Assembly: GCA_904501945.1 (NCBI GenBank)
Contig: CAJGCU010000053.1
Coordinates: forward strand, 1 to 17,314
Source of the DNA: an uncultured Bacteroidaceae bacterium
GTDB lineage: Bacteria; Bacteroidota; Bacteroidia; Bacteroidales; Bacteroidaceae
Length of the DNA stretch: 17,314 nt
Reading direction: 5' to 3'
This document shows, piece by piece, positions 8,077 to 15,218 of the stretch. Within the stretch, counting starts at the first letter, position 1. Every line of letters starts with the position of its first letter. The notes under the pieces are model-generated. The model worked only from the letters and a program-made list of their open reading frames with translations. It was not told the origin of the DNA and did no database searches. Both the position numbers and the translations under genes were made by a program.

Positions 8077-8175
8077 TTGTCCAATGTCAAAAAGGACGGT
8101 TGTCCTTTGCTCGCAAAGACAATTGTTCTTCACCATGCAAGATGATTGTCCTTTACGAGGAAGGACAACTGTCCT
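8077..8175. repeat. Five-step 23-bp periodic palindrome array
   Basis: The hexamer TTGTCC (or one-base variants) recurs at 8077, 8100, 8123 (TTGTTC), 8146 and 8169 (CTGTCC), each exactly 23 bp apart. Each internal copy is the right half of an imperfect palindrome of consensus AAGGACAATTGTCCTT: AAAGGACGGTTGTCCTTT at 8091-8108, AAAGACAATTGTTCTT at 8115-8130, AAGATGATTGTCCTT at 8139-8153, AAGGACAACTGTCCT at 8161-8175. The palindrome centres are therefore also 23 bp apart. Seen the other way, the unit 8146-8168 is itself an 8-bp inverted repeat (TTGTCCTT/AAGGACAA). The array ends 45 bp before the -33 box of the downstream gene. It is either an operator series or a dispersed repeat family. Confidence 0.85.
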
Positions 8176-8220
8176 GAACAACACGAACATCAATTAAGAA
8201 AGAAAAATGGAAGAATTTAT

Positions 8221-8251
8221 TTTGCCTTGTCTTCGATTTACATTAACTTTG
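8221..8251 (+). promoter_or_regulatory. Promoter of TlpA-like lipoprotein gene
   Basis: TTTG (8221-8224), a 19-nt spacer, then TAACTTTG (8244-8251) match the consensus fully. Transcription should start near 8258, only about 9-12 nt before the start codon. This excludes the upstream in-frame ATG at 8207. Confidence 0.85.
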
Positions 8252-8266
8252 CATCAAAGATCAAAA

Positions 8267-9424
8267 ATGATGAAGAAAGTACTGACAATGATAGCGTTTG
8301 GAGCACTGATTATGGCTTCATGCGACAATGCGCCAAAGTTCTGCGTAGAAGGAACTATCGAGGGTGCAAAAGATTCCATACTGTATTTCACACACAGCAC
8401 GCTGGATGGCGCTCAACAACTGGATTCTATAAAAATGAAAGAAAACGGAGTCTTCTCGTTCAAGGCAGACGCACCTTCAGGATGTCCTGAATTTTACATG
8501 TTGAACATCGGCAAACACATCATTCATTTTGCAGTGGACAGCACAGAAAACATCATCGTGAAGGCTCAACTGCCTAATATGGAAAAGAACTACAGTATTG
8601 AAGGTAACGAAAGCAGCAAGAAAATCAGGGAAATCAGCATTCTTCAACAAGAAGCACAAGCACGCATTGTGGCTATAGAACGCAATGAGGACATGCTACC
8701 AGGAGATCAGGTGGACAGCATCGAAAGCGTTCTCAGCAACCACAAGGAGCGCATGAAAATGGATTATATTTTCACAGACCCCTCATCTGCAGCAGCTTAT
8801 TATGCCGTATGCCAGAGCATCACAGACTTAGGAGGCACCTTTATGCTGTTCAATCCCATCAGCAATCGCAGCGACGTAAAATGCTATGCCACAGTGGCAA
8901 CAGCATGGGATGGCGCTTATCCTGATGCACCACGTACGCAGCAGCTGTGCAACATGGCCATCAAGGGGATGGACAATACAGCCCTGCCACAACAAACCGT
9001 CATCGACGTGGACGAGGACAAGGTTACAGAAACAGGCATTATCGACATCAGCCTGCCTGACATCAACAGCAAAACACGCAGCATCACAGAGCAGAAAGGA
9101 AAGGTCGTCTTGATTGATTTCACAATATATAGCGCATCCGAATCGGTGGAACGTGTCAGAACACTGCGTTCCCTATATGACAAATACAACTCGCAAGGCT
9201 TTGAAATTTATCAAATTTCGCTTGACAAGGACATTCACTTCTGGAAGTTTTCATGCGAAAATCTTCCTTGGGTTTGTGTACACGAAACGGACGGAACAAC
9301 AACTGGCATCTACAACGTGACAACTCTGCCAACATTCTTCTTGGTGAATCGTGACAACGAAATTGTTATGCGCAGCGATTTCATGGAGGGAACTTTAGAA
9401 GAAAACATCCTGAAACTGCTGTAA
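8267..9424 (+). CDS. TlpA-like lipoprotein, DUF4369-type, redox cysteines missing
   Basis: A 385-residue lipoprotein. Residues 1-19 are a type II signal peptide (KK, hydrophobic core, lipobox MAS-C with Cys19). Residues about 22-115 resemble the DUF4369 domain found before thioredoxin domains in Bacteroidota. A helical middle follows. The C-terminal thioredoxin-like domain (about 255-385) keeps the core strand VLIDF, the pattern KYNSQGFEIYQISLD and the cis-proline in TTLPTFFLV (Pro355). However, the active site WCGPC is replaced by SASES: Ala290 and Ser293 stand where the two cysteines belong. It therefore cannot do dithiol chemistry and may be a binding or chaperone-like relative. The ATG at 8267 (or 8270) was chosen because the promoter lies between it and the ATG at 8207, and because the signal peptide starts here. 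It is monocistronic and ends at a strong terminator. Confidence 0.85.
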   Translation: MMKKVLTMIAFGALIMASCDNAPKFCVEGTIEGAKDSILYFTHSTLDGAQQLDSIKMKENGVFSFKADAPSGCPEFYMLNIGKHIIHFAVDSTENIIVKAQLPNMEKNYSIEGNESSKKIREISILQQEAQARIVAIERNEDMLPGDQVDSIESVLSNHKERMKMDYIFTDPSSAAAYYAVCQSITDLGGTFMLFNPISNRSDVKCYATVATAWDGAYPDAPRTQQLCNMAIKGMDNTALPQQTVIDVDEDKVTETGIIDISLPDINSKTRSITEQKGKVVLIDFTIYSASESVERVRTLRSLYDKYNSQGFEIYQISLDKDIHFWKFSCENLPWVCVHETDGTTTGIYNVTTLPTFFLVNRDNEIVMRSDFMEGTLEENILKLL

Positions 9425-9512
9425 ATCCATCCACGGATTTTCCTTTTTCATCATCAAGATTCCCCTTTGAAAAAGCACATCCAAATAAAGGTACAAGGGC
9501 AATCAATAAAAC

Positions 9513-9555
9513 ATAACAAGGGAGGAGGCGCACTGCGCATCTCCTCCCTTGTTAT
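9513..9555. terminator. Terminator between convergent lipoprotein gene and manC
   Basis: Arms 9513-9527 (ATAACAAGGGAGGAG) and 9541-9555 pair over 15 bp. An inner GCGC/GCGC stem (9528-9531, 9535-9538) closes an ACT loop, with AT bulged. It lies 88 nt after the lipoprotein stop and 31 nt after the manC stop on the other strand. The stem is very stable. The T-tract is mixed (TTGTTATTG), so termination efficiency on each side is uncertain. Confidence 0.82.
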
Positions 9556-9586
9556 TGTATATATTCGTATCGTTCTAGATTTCTTT

Positions 9587-10675
9587 TCACACAAACTCTT
9601 CTCCAAGATTCAACTGCGCGTCATTCACAAACTTACGAATATTTTTCTGATCACCTTTCTTGCAGATAACCAGCACATTGCCTTCTTCCACTACGACATA
9701 GTCTTCCAATCCTTGCACCACAGCAACATGCCCGTCAGGCAATTTGATGATGCAGTCCTTACAGTCATAAAGGAGCGATTTAGAGTCAATAACCACGTTT
9801 CCCATATCCAACTGAGGTAAAGCTTCATGCACAGCCTCCCATGTACCAAGATCTGCCCAACCAAAGTGACAAAGCATGACGTCAACGCTGTCAGACTTTT
9901 CAAGCACACTTTCTTCCAAACTCATGTTGGGACATTTGGCAAATAGCTCCATCAAAAGGTCATCAGCATACTCGTCCTTGCCATGTCGCAGCACCACTGA
10001 CTGCACAATCGAAGCAATCTCATCGCTTGTCCATTTTACAGCATGCAGAAAAGTATCTGCGTTCCACAAGAAAAGGCCCGTATTCCACAAGAACTCACCA
10101 CTTTCATAAAAAATCCGCGCAAATTCTTCTGCAGGCTTCTCCGTAAAGCTTTGCACTTTATAAATATCAGAATGGGACAAAGAAGCATCAGCCATCTGTA
10201 TGTAGCCGTATGCCACCTCTGGACGACTTGGCTTCACACCCATTGTCAGCAGCACATCGCATTCACGCACATAGTCAAAACCTCGCAGCACATCTTTTTG
10301 AAAAGCGTCAATGTCTGCAATGTTCTGGTCAGAAGGACTGACAATCAATCTGCCTTCAGGGCAACGACGCTTCACCTCCAAAGCAGCCCAAGTCACTGCA
10401 GGGACCGTATTGCGCCGCATCGGCTCAACAAGCACATTTTCGTCTTTCAAACCTGGAATTTGTTCTTTTACCCAATGGAAGTATTTTTCATTGGTAACTA
10501 TAATGATGTTATCAACATCGATGAAACGAGAAAAACGCTCATACGTCATCTGCAAAAGTGTCAGTCCCGTGCCTAACACATCTATAAACTGCTTAGGTTT
10601 CTTTTCACGGCTCATAGGCCACAGGCGAGTCCCCATTCCGCCTGCCAATATCACACAATAATTTCTTTTATCCAT
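9587..10675 (-). CDS. manC: Mannose-1-phosphate guanylyltransferase
   Basis: It makes GDP-mannose from mannose-1-phosphate and GTP in the cytoplasm, feeding GDP-fucose, capsule, O-antigen and glycoprotein synthesis. The protein is 362 residues with the nucleotidyltransferase signature at 10-30: LAGGMGTRLWP followed by SREKKPKQF. The SFTEKP motif further on is also typical. It lacks the C-terminal phosphomannose isomerase (cupin) domain of the bifunctional ManC/AlgA enzymes, so it is the short single-function form common in Bacteroidota. The start at 10675 gives the normal N-terminus MDKRNYCVILAGG; an in-frame ATG at 10756 would add 27 residues without family support. The gene lies 237 nt downstream of the HMA-like gene on the same strand, without a clear own promoter. 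Confidence 0.93.
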   Translation of the reverse strand: MDKRNYCVILAGGMGTRLWPMSREKKPKQFIDVLGTGLTLLQMTYERFSRFIDVDNIIIVTNEKYFHWVKEQIPGLKDENVLVEPMRRNTVPAVTWAALEVKRRCPEGRLIVSPSDQNIADIDAFQKDVLRGFDYVRECDVLLTMGVKPSRPEVAYGYIQMADASLSHSDIYKVQSFTEKPAEEFARIFYESGEFLWNTGLFLWNADTFLHAVKWTSDEIASIVQSVVLRHGKDEYADDLLMELFAKCPNMSLEESVLEKSDSVDVMLCHFGWADLGTWEAVHEALPQLDMGNVVIDSKSLLYDCKDCIIKLPDGHVAVVQGLEDYVVVEEGNVLVICKKGDQKNIRKFVNDAQLNLGEEFV

Positions 10676-10905
10676 AATCACCTTATCATTTGACGAAACA
10701 TCTGCTAAATGATGCTTTTCATTTGCGAACATAGACAAAAAAGCATTCTCCTCCAAATATTTTCAATAATTTATCCCACAAAGTAACATAATTTAGGAGA
10801 TGGACATTTTTTGTATAGCATTACGATGATGCCACTATACACTGCAGCGTATTCCTTTCAAATCAGGATAAACCACCCCACTCTACCTGGAAACACTGTA
10901 AAAGG

Positions 10906-10919
10906 GAAGTGATCACTTC
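10906..10919. repeat. 14-bp perfect palindrome over the HMA-like gene's stop codon
   Basis: GAAGTGATCACTTC (10906-10919) is its own reverse complement and contains the TGA stop of the minus-strand gene ending at 10913. It has no loop and no T-tract, so it is not an ordinary terminator. It may be chance. Confidence 0.4.
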
Positions 10920-11260
10920 TTTTGTTTAGAAGCGCCTGAAGTTCCATCTACAGGAAGTTTTTCTGGAGCTTTTTCATCGCTTATAACAGTCGTCTCGTAA
11001 CCCATTTTCTTCATTGCTGCAAGAATATTCTTCGATGCAGTCTTATCCGCATCATAGATGACGATTATTTTCTGCGATGTCAAATCGGCTTTCACTCGCT
11101 TTACGCCAGCCGTCAGTCTCAGATTATCTTTAATTTTAGTTCCATCTTCAGCCTTTTCCACAGCTGGCGATGTGCTCATCACCAACACTTTCACATCTTT
11201 CGCCATAGCAGTGGTGCCCATCAGCAACGCTGCCGCCATTGTTAACAGAATCTTTTTCAT
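10913..11260 (-). CDS. Exported HMA-fold protein without metal-binding cysteines
   Basis: A 115-residue protein with a clear signal peptide (residues 1-20, cut after AMA), hence periplasmic. Residues about 22-92 follow the heavy-metal-associated (HMA, CopZ-like) pattern: strand KVLVMS, helix, GVKRVKADL, strand KIIVIYD, then DKTASKNILAAMKKMGYETTVI (split: DKTASKNILAAMKK, MGYETTVI). The metal site MxCxxC is replaced by M-S-T-S-P-A and there is no cysteine anywhere in the protein, so copper-type thiolate binding is excluded. The tail (about 93-115) is Lys-rich and likely unstructured. It is divergent from the ABC ATPase gene with 212 nt between them and upstream of manC. The function is unknown. 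The fold is assigned by pattern, not search. Confidence 0.75.
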   Translation of the reverse strand: MKKILLTMAAALLMGTTAMAKDVKVLVMSTSPAVEKAEDGTKIKDNLRLTAGVKRVKADLTSQKIIVIYDADKTASKNILAAMKKMGYETTVISDEKAPEKLPVDGTSGASKQKK

Positions 11261-11290
11261 TTATCTTTTTCAGTTTTGGTCATTATGTTA

Positions 11291-11298
11291 CAAAGATA
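11291..11298 (-). promoter_or_regulatory. -7 box for HMA-like gene
   Basis: The minus strand reads TATCTTTG, a full match to TAnnTTTG, 30 nt upstream of the ATG at 11260 (expected start of transcription near 11284). No TTTG is found at the 19-nt distance, so the -33 element is poor or absent. Confidence 0.6.
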
Positions 11299-11456
11299 GC
11301 GAAAAAAATTAAAGAACAGGAAACAATGTTGCATTTTTCCCCTCTGAAAGAAGGATTTAAGACAACAGATTGAAATGTTTTAGCATTTTGAATGCTTTTT
11401 TCGTTACAAAAACATCAAATCCCTTTTTCCATCTTTTTATTCCCCATGAAAATTCG

Positions 11457-11464
11457 TACCTTTG
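11457..11464 (+). promoter_or_regulatory. -7 box just upstream of ABC ATPase start
   Basis: TACCTTTG (11457-11464) is a full -7 match, with TTTT (11434-11437) at the -33 position 19 nt upstream. Transcription would begin at about 11470-11471, two to three nt before the ATG at 11473, suggesting a nearly leaderless mRNA. Confidence 0.6.
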
Positions 11465-11472
11465 TAGCCACT

Positions 11473-12549
11473 ATGAGCACATCTATAGAAATCAAAAACC
11501 TTACAACAGGCTATAAAACTAAAGAGGGAAACAAAACCATAGCTTCTTGCCTGAACGCTGAACTCTGTAGCAGCGAAATGGTATGCTTGCTCGGCCCTAA
11601 CGGTGCAGGAAAATCCACCTTATTGCGGACTATGGCTGCATTACAGCCAGCATTAAGTGGCTCCATTGAGCTAATGGGAAGAGATATCAAAAGCTATAAA
11701 AATCAGGAATTGGCACAGCTTGTCAGTGTCGTGCTGACCGACAACTCCGGCATCAAGAATATGACTGCTGAAGAGGTCGTGGCAATGGGTCGAAGTCCCT
11801 ACACCGGCTTTTGGGGAAAGTTGAAGGAAAGAGACCGGAAGATGGTAGAGAAAAGTATGGCATGGATTGGTATTGAGGAATTGGCACAACGAAAAATGCA
11901 AACGTTGTCGGACGGAGAACGACAAAAGGTCATGATAGCAAAAGCAATTGCGCAGGAAACGCCAGTCATCTTTCTGGATGAGCCAACAGCCTTTCTCGAC
12001 TATCCCAGCAAAATCAGCATGATGCTATTACTGCACCGTCTATCGAAGACCCTGAAAAAGACCGTGTTTTTAAGTACACACGACTTAGAGCACGCATTGC
12101 AGGTAGCAGACAAAGTGTGGCTGCTTGACAAAGAGAATGGCCTGACCACAGGACTTCCAGAAGACCTGAGCCTGGATGGAAGCATCGAGCGTTTCTTTGC
12201 CAAGGAAGGGCTATTGTTCAACCGTGAATCTTGTTCATTCTCCATCAAACACGAAGCGGCACGCGATGTGTTGGTAGAAGGGAATCAACATTCATTAGAG
12301 TACAAACTTTGCTGCAAAGCGCTCATACGCAACGGATTGCACCCTGTAACCTCACCAGATGGCACTCGTGCCTGCGCAGATGTCGCCATCAGAATTTCTG
12401 GCGACGGAACATTCCGGCTCATGGAAGGAAACAACGAAAGCATCAAGGTTGAAAAGATTGAACATTTGCTACACATGATTGTTCCGACCATTACAAAACA
12501 CCAAATATCAGCCATTAGAGAGGCTGCCGACATGAATCAATATGAATAA
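11473..12549 (+). CDS. ABC transporter ATPase, FecE/BtuD type, with C-terminal extension
   Basis: The cytoplasmic ATP-hydrolysing subunit of an importer, probably for iron-siderophore, heme or cobalamin by family. Residues 1-250 are a complete ABC domain: Walker A GPNGAGKST (41-49), signature LSDGERQ (145-151), Walker B VIFLDEP (165-171) and H-loop His203 in STHD. The signature has Asp in place of the usual first Gly. At 358 residues it is about 100 longer than typical FecE-type ATPases (about 255). The extra C-terminal domain (about 255-358) has alternating strands and helices and is not recognised. The start at 11473 gives the normal MSTSIEIKNL N-terminus; in-frame ATGs at 11392 and 11446 precede the promoter. 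No permease or binding protein is in the window. It overlaps the next gene by 8 bp (ATGAATAA). Confidence 0.88.
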   Translation: MSTSIEIKNLTTGYKTKEGNKTIASCLNAELCSSEMVCLLGPNGAGKSTLLRTMAALQPALSGSIELMGRDIKSYKNQELAQLVSVVLTDNSGIKNMTAEEVVAMGRSPYTGFWGKLKERDRKMVEKSMAWIGIEELAQRKMQTLSDGERQKVMIAKAIAQETPVIFLDEPTAFLDYPSKISMMLLLHRLSKTLKKTVFLSTHDLEHALQVADKVWLLDKENGLTTGLPEDLSLDGSIERFFAKEGLLFNRESCSFSIKHEAARDVLVEGNQHSLEYKLCCKALIRNGLHPVTSPDGTRACADVAIRISGDGTFRLMEGNNESIKVEKIEHLLHMIVPTITKHQISAIREAADMNQYE

Positions 12550-13441
12550 ACTTCTGATTTCACTCCTCACCCTGCTGGCCACTCATCTTCCTGCACTGGG
12601 ACAGTTAGCAGAAATTGAGCATGACATGTTTGAAAGCATGCTCGAATCCGACAAGGCTGTCATCGTTGCTGTACACACAGGAGCGGAAGATGCAACAGCC
12701 CAGCAACAAATAAATCGTTTCAACACACGGCTGAAAGAAGCATATCCCAATTATGACTTTCGCGAGGCCTGGACAACGCGAGACCTCATCAAGCAATCAA
12801 GCGACGATTCCCCCATCAAGACTCCAGACGAATTGTTCAGCCAGTTGAAGAAAGACGGATACACACATGTTTTAGTACAATCATCCAACATCATCAATTG
12901 TGCAGAGATGCAATTTTTACGCTATGCAGTAGAAACGGCAAAGGAGAACTTCAAGCAAATACGTCTGGGAGAGCCACTGCTGAGCACCCCTGCCGATTAT
13001 GAGCACGCCATCAAAGCCATGGCAGCAGCCTACGGAAACGAAAAAGAAGCCAACATACTGATGTGCAGCGGCACAGCCAGCGTCGAGGACTCACAGTATG
13101 CCATGCTTGACTACACCCTGAAAGACCAAGATTTCAAAGAATGGTTCGTAGGGACAGTCGATGGATATCTATCGTTGGAAAGTTTGAAAAAGCAGTTGAA
13201 AACTAACAAAATAAAAAAAGTCCACATCATTCCATTTACATTTGCCCAAAGCAGTCAAACAACTGCCAGCACCATCAAGGAATGGGCACAGAACCTGCAA
13301 GAAGCAGGCTATAAAGTGACAACAGAATTACGATGTCTAGGCGATTTAGATGCCATCATGGACATATTCGAGAAGCACATCAAACATGCTGAGAAATTCC
13401 GCAGATACTCAGCTAAAGAGATGAAAATGATAGCAAGATAA
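12542..13441 (+). CDS. Secreted CbiK-like (sirohydrochlorin chelatase family) protein, metal ligands lost
   Basis: A 299-residue protein with a signal peptide (about 1-20, ends ALG before Gln). The rest follows anaerobic cobaltochelatase CbiK: V-AVHTGAED for the usual VSFGTSY, FREAWTT, LKKDGYTHVLVQS, INCAEM, LGEPLLSTPADY, then the two catalytic regions. In Salmonella CbiK these hold His145, Glu175 and His207. Here, aligned by eye, they read MCSGTAS (Ser176), VGTVDGY (Asp207) and HIIPFTFAQSSQ (Gln239), so both metal-binding histidines are absent. Chelatase activity is unlikely; tetrapyrrole binding or delivery is a possibility. Periplasmic CbiK forms are known in other bacteria. It starts inside the ABC ATPase gene, which implies translational coupling and joint function. 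Confidence 0.8.
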   Translation: MNKLLISLLTLLATHLPALGQLAEIEHDMFESMLESDKAVIVAVHTGAEDATAQQQINRFNTRLKEAYPNYDFREAWTTRDLIKQSSDDSPIKTPDELFSQLKKDGYTHVLVQSSNIINCAEMQFLRYAVETAKENFKQIRLGEPLLSTPADYEHAIKAMAAAYGNEKEANILMCSGTASVEDSQYAMLDYTLKDQDFKEWFVGTVDGYLSLESLKKQLKTNKIKKVHIIPFTFAQSSQTTASTIKEWAQNLQEAGYKVTTELRCLGDLDAIMDIFEKHIKHAEKFRRYSAKEMKMIAR

Positions 13442-13443
13442 CA

Positions 13444-15198
13444 ATGGCAAATCCCTATCTTGAAATACAAGGCTTAACAAAACGCATCGGGCATCGTGTA
13501 CTGTTCGAAAACATCTCGTTCACAGTGAATGAACGTGAGCACATTGGCCTCATCGCAAAAAACGGAACAGGCAAATCAACATTGCTCAGCATCATTGCCG
13601 GCAAGGAAAGCGACGATGGCGGAAAGATGGTTTTCCGCAATGGAATTAAAGTAGGATATTTGGAACAGTCACCTACCATCGACGTGCATGGGGCAGAAGA
13701 CGAAAATGATGAATTTCAGTTATTGTACAAACAATACCTGACACAGATGAAAATCACAGAGGATGAGGCAAAAAGACCTGCATCGCAGCTCAGCGGAGGA
13801 CAAGTAAAACGCATTGCATTGTCAAGAGTTCTGGCAAAAAGACCCGACCTGCTGATACTTGACGAACCGACCAACCACCTTGACCTCGAAATGATAGAAT
13901 GGCTGGAAAACACGCTGAGTCACAGCACGATGTCCATCCTGATGGTAACGCACGACCGCTATTTCCTTGACCGCATCTGCTCAAGCATTATCGAAATGGA
14001 CAATTCGCGCATCTACCCCTATAAAGGCAATTACAGCTACTATCTGGAGAAGAGACAAGAGCGAATTGATAACATGAATGCTGAAATTGCACGTGCCAAC
14101 AATCTCTACCGCACCGAACTGGAATGGATGCGTTCCACTCCTTGCGCCCGAAGTTCCAAAGCACGATATAGAATTGAATCTTTCTACGAATTAGAAAAAG
14201 TTGCCAAACAGCGCATCGAAGAACGAAGCGTCAAACTTGAAATGGGAGGCACATACATTGGCAATAAAATATTCGAAATGCAGAATGTATGTAAAGCTTT
14301 TGGCAATCAAACAATTCTGAACGACTTCTCTTACAACTTCACGCGCTATGAGAAGATGGGAATTGTAGGAAACAACGGAACCGGGAAGTCAACATTTGTA
14401 AAAATGCTTCTCGGTTTAGAACCTCACGACAGTGGAAGCATTGACATCGGCAAAACAGTACGCTTCGGCTACTACTCACAGCAAGGCATGGCTTTCAGAG
14501 AAGACCAGAAAGTGATTGATGCCGTGCGCGACATAGCAGAATATGTTGACATGGGCAACGGAGAGAAACTGTCAGTAGGACAATTCCTGCAACACTTCCT
14601 TTTCTCGCCAGAAGAACAATTCAGCTACATCTACAAACTCAGCGGAGGCGAACGAAGAAGGCTCTACCTGTGCACAGTCCTAATGAAAGCACCCAACTTT
14701 CTCATTCTTGACGAGCCGACAAACGACCTCGATATTGTAACGCTACAAATTCTTGAAGACTACTTGAAATCTTTCAGAGGCTGCCTCATCATCGTGAGCC
14801 ACGACCGCTATTTTATGGACAGAGTAGTTGACCACACTTTAGTCTTTCATGGCAATGGGCAAGTACAAGACTTTCCTGGCAGCTATAGCCAATATCGCGA
14901 CTGGAAAGAACAGAACAAGCAAGAAAGCAGCAAACTGCAAAACAAAGACAGCCGGAAAGACTGCAACAGGAATGTCAATCGCGCCAGAAAGCTCACCTTC
15001 AAAGAGAAACAGGAATACACCCAGCTGGAAAAAGACATTGCCAAGCTGGAAGAAGAGAAGAAACAAATCGAAGCCGCATTGTGCGGTGGAACTACTTCGA
15101 TTGACGAAATCACAGCGCTGAGCAAACGGCTTCCCATCTTGACAGAAGAACTGGAAGAAAAAGAAATGAGATGGCTTGAACTTTCCGAACTATCATAA
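13444..15198 (+). CDS. ABC-F ATPase, Uup-like
   Basis: A soluble protein with two ABC domains in one chain and no membrane segments, 584 residues. Domain 1 has Walker A AKNGTGKST (38-46), signature LSGGQ (116-120) and Walker B with catalytic Glu141 in ILDEPTNHLD. Domain 2 has GNNGTGKST (309-317), LSGGE (399-403) and Glu424 in ILDEPTNDLD. The C-terminus (about 500-584) is a charged coiled coil introduced by KLTFKEKQEYTQLEK, which points to the Uup branch. ABC-F proteins act on the ribosome, and Uup is also linked to transposon excision and large-subunit assembly. The start at 13444 is 2 nt after the preceding stop, so it is in the same operon. Antibiotic resistance (ARE type) cannot be excluded but is less likely. 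Confidence 0.92.
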   Translation: MANPYLEIQGLTKRIGHRVLFENISFTVNEREHIGLIAKNGTGKSTLLSIIAGKESDDGGKMVFRNGIKVGYLEQSPTIDVHGAEDENDEFQLLYKQYLTQMKITEDEAKRPASQLSGGQVKRIALSRVLAKRPDLLILDEPTNHLDLEMIEWLENTLSHSTMSILMVTHDRYFLDRICSSIIEMDNSRIYPYKGNYSYYLEKRQERIDNMNAEIARANNLYRTELEWMRSTPCARSSKARYRIESFYELEKVAKQRIEERSVKLEMGGTYIGNKIFEMQNVCKAFGNQTILNDFSYNFTRYEKMGIVGNNGTGKSTFVKMLLGLEPHDSGSIDIGKTVRFGYYSQQGMAFREDQKVIDAVRDIAEYVDMGNGEKLSVGQFLQHFLFSPEEQFSYIYKLSGGERRRLYLCTVLMKAPNFLILDEPTNDLDIVTLQILEDYLKSFRGCLIIVSHDRYFMDRVVDHTLVFHGNGQVQDFPGSYSQYRDWKEQNKQESSKLQNKDSRKDCNRNVNRARKLTFKEKQEYTQLEKDIAKLEEEKKQIEAALCGGTTSIDEITALSKRLPILTEELEEKEMRWLELSELS

Positions 15199-15218
15199 AA
15201 CCCATTATTATATATACA

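Noticed and set aside
8077..8175. CRISPR-like repeat series
   Set aside because: The period is only 23 bp, the units are palindromic with no unique spacers of 25-40 bp, and no cas genes are nearby.
8207..8266. Earlier in-frame ATG for the TlpA-like lipoprotein
   Set aside because: It lies upstream of the promoter at 8221-8251 and would bury the signal peptide and lipobox.
10676..10756. 27-residue N-terminal extension of ManC
   Set aside because: Family members begin a few residues before the LAGGMGTRLWP motif, as the 10675 start does.
11392..11472. 27-residue N-terminal extension of the ABC ATPase
   Set aside because: It precedes the -7 box at 11457-11464, and the ABC domain starts normally at 11473.
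12542..13441. Active sirohydrochlorin cobaltochelatase (CbiK)
   Set aside because: The positions of the two metal-binding histidines hold Ser and Gln, so catalytic annotation would be misleading even though the fold matches.
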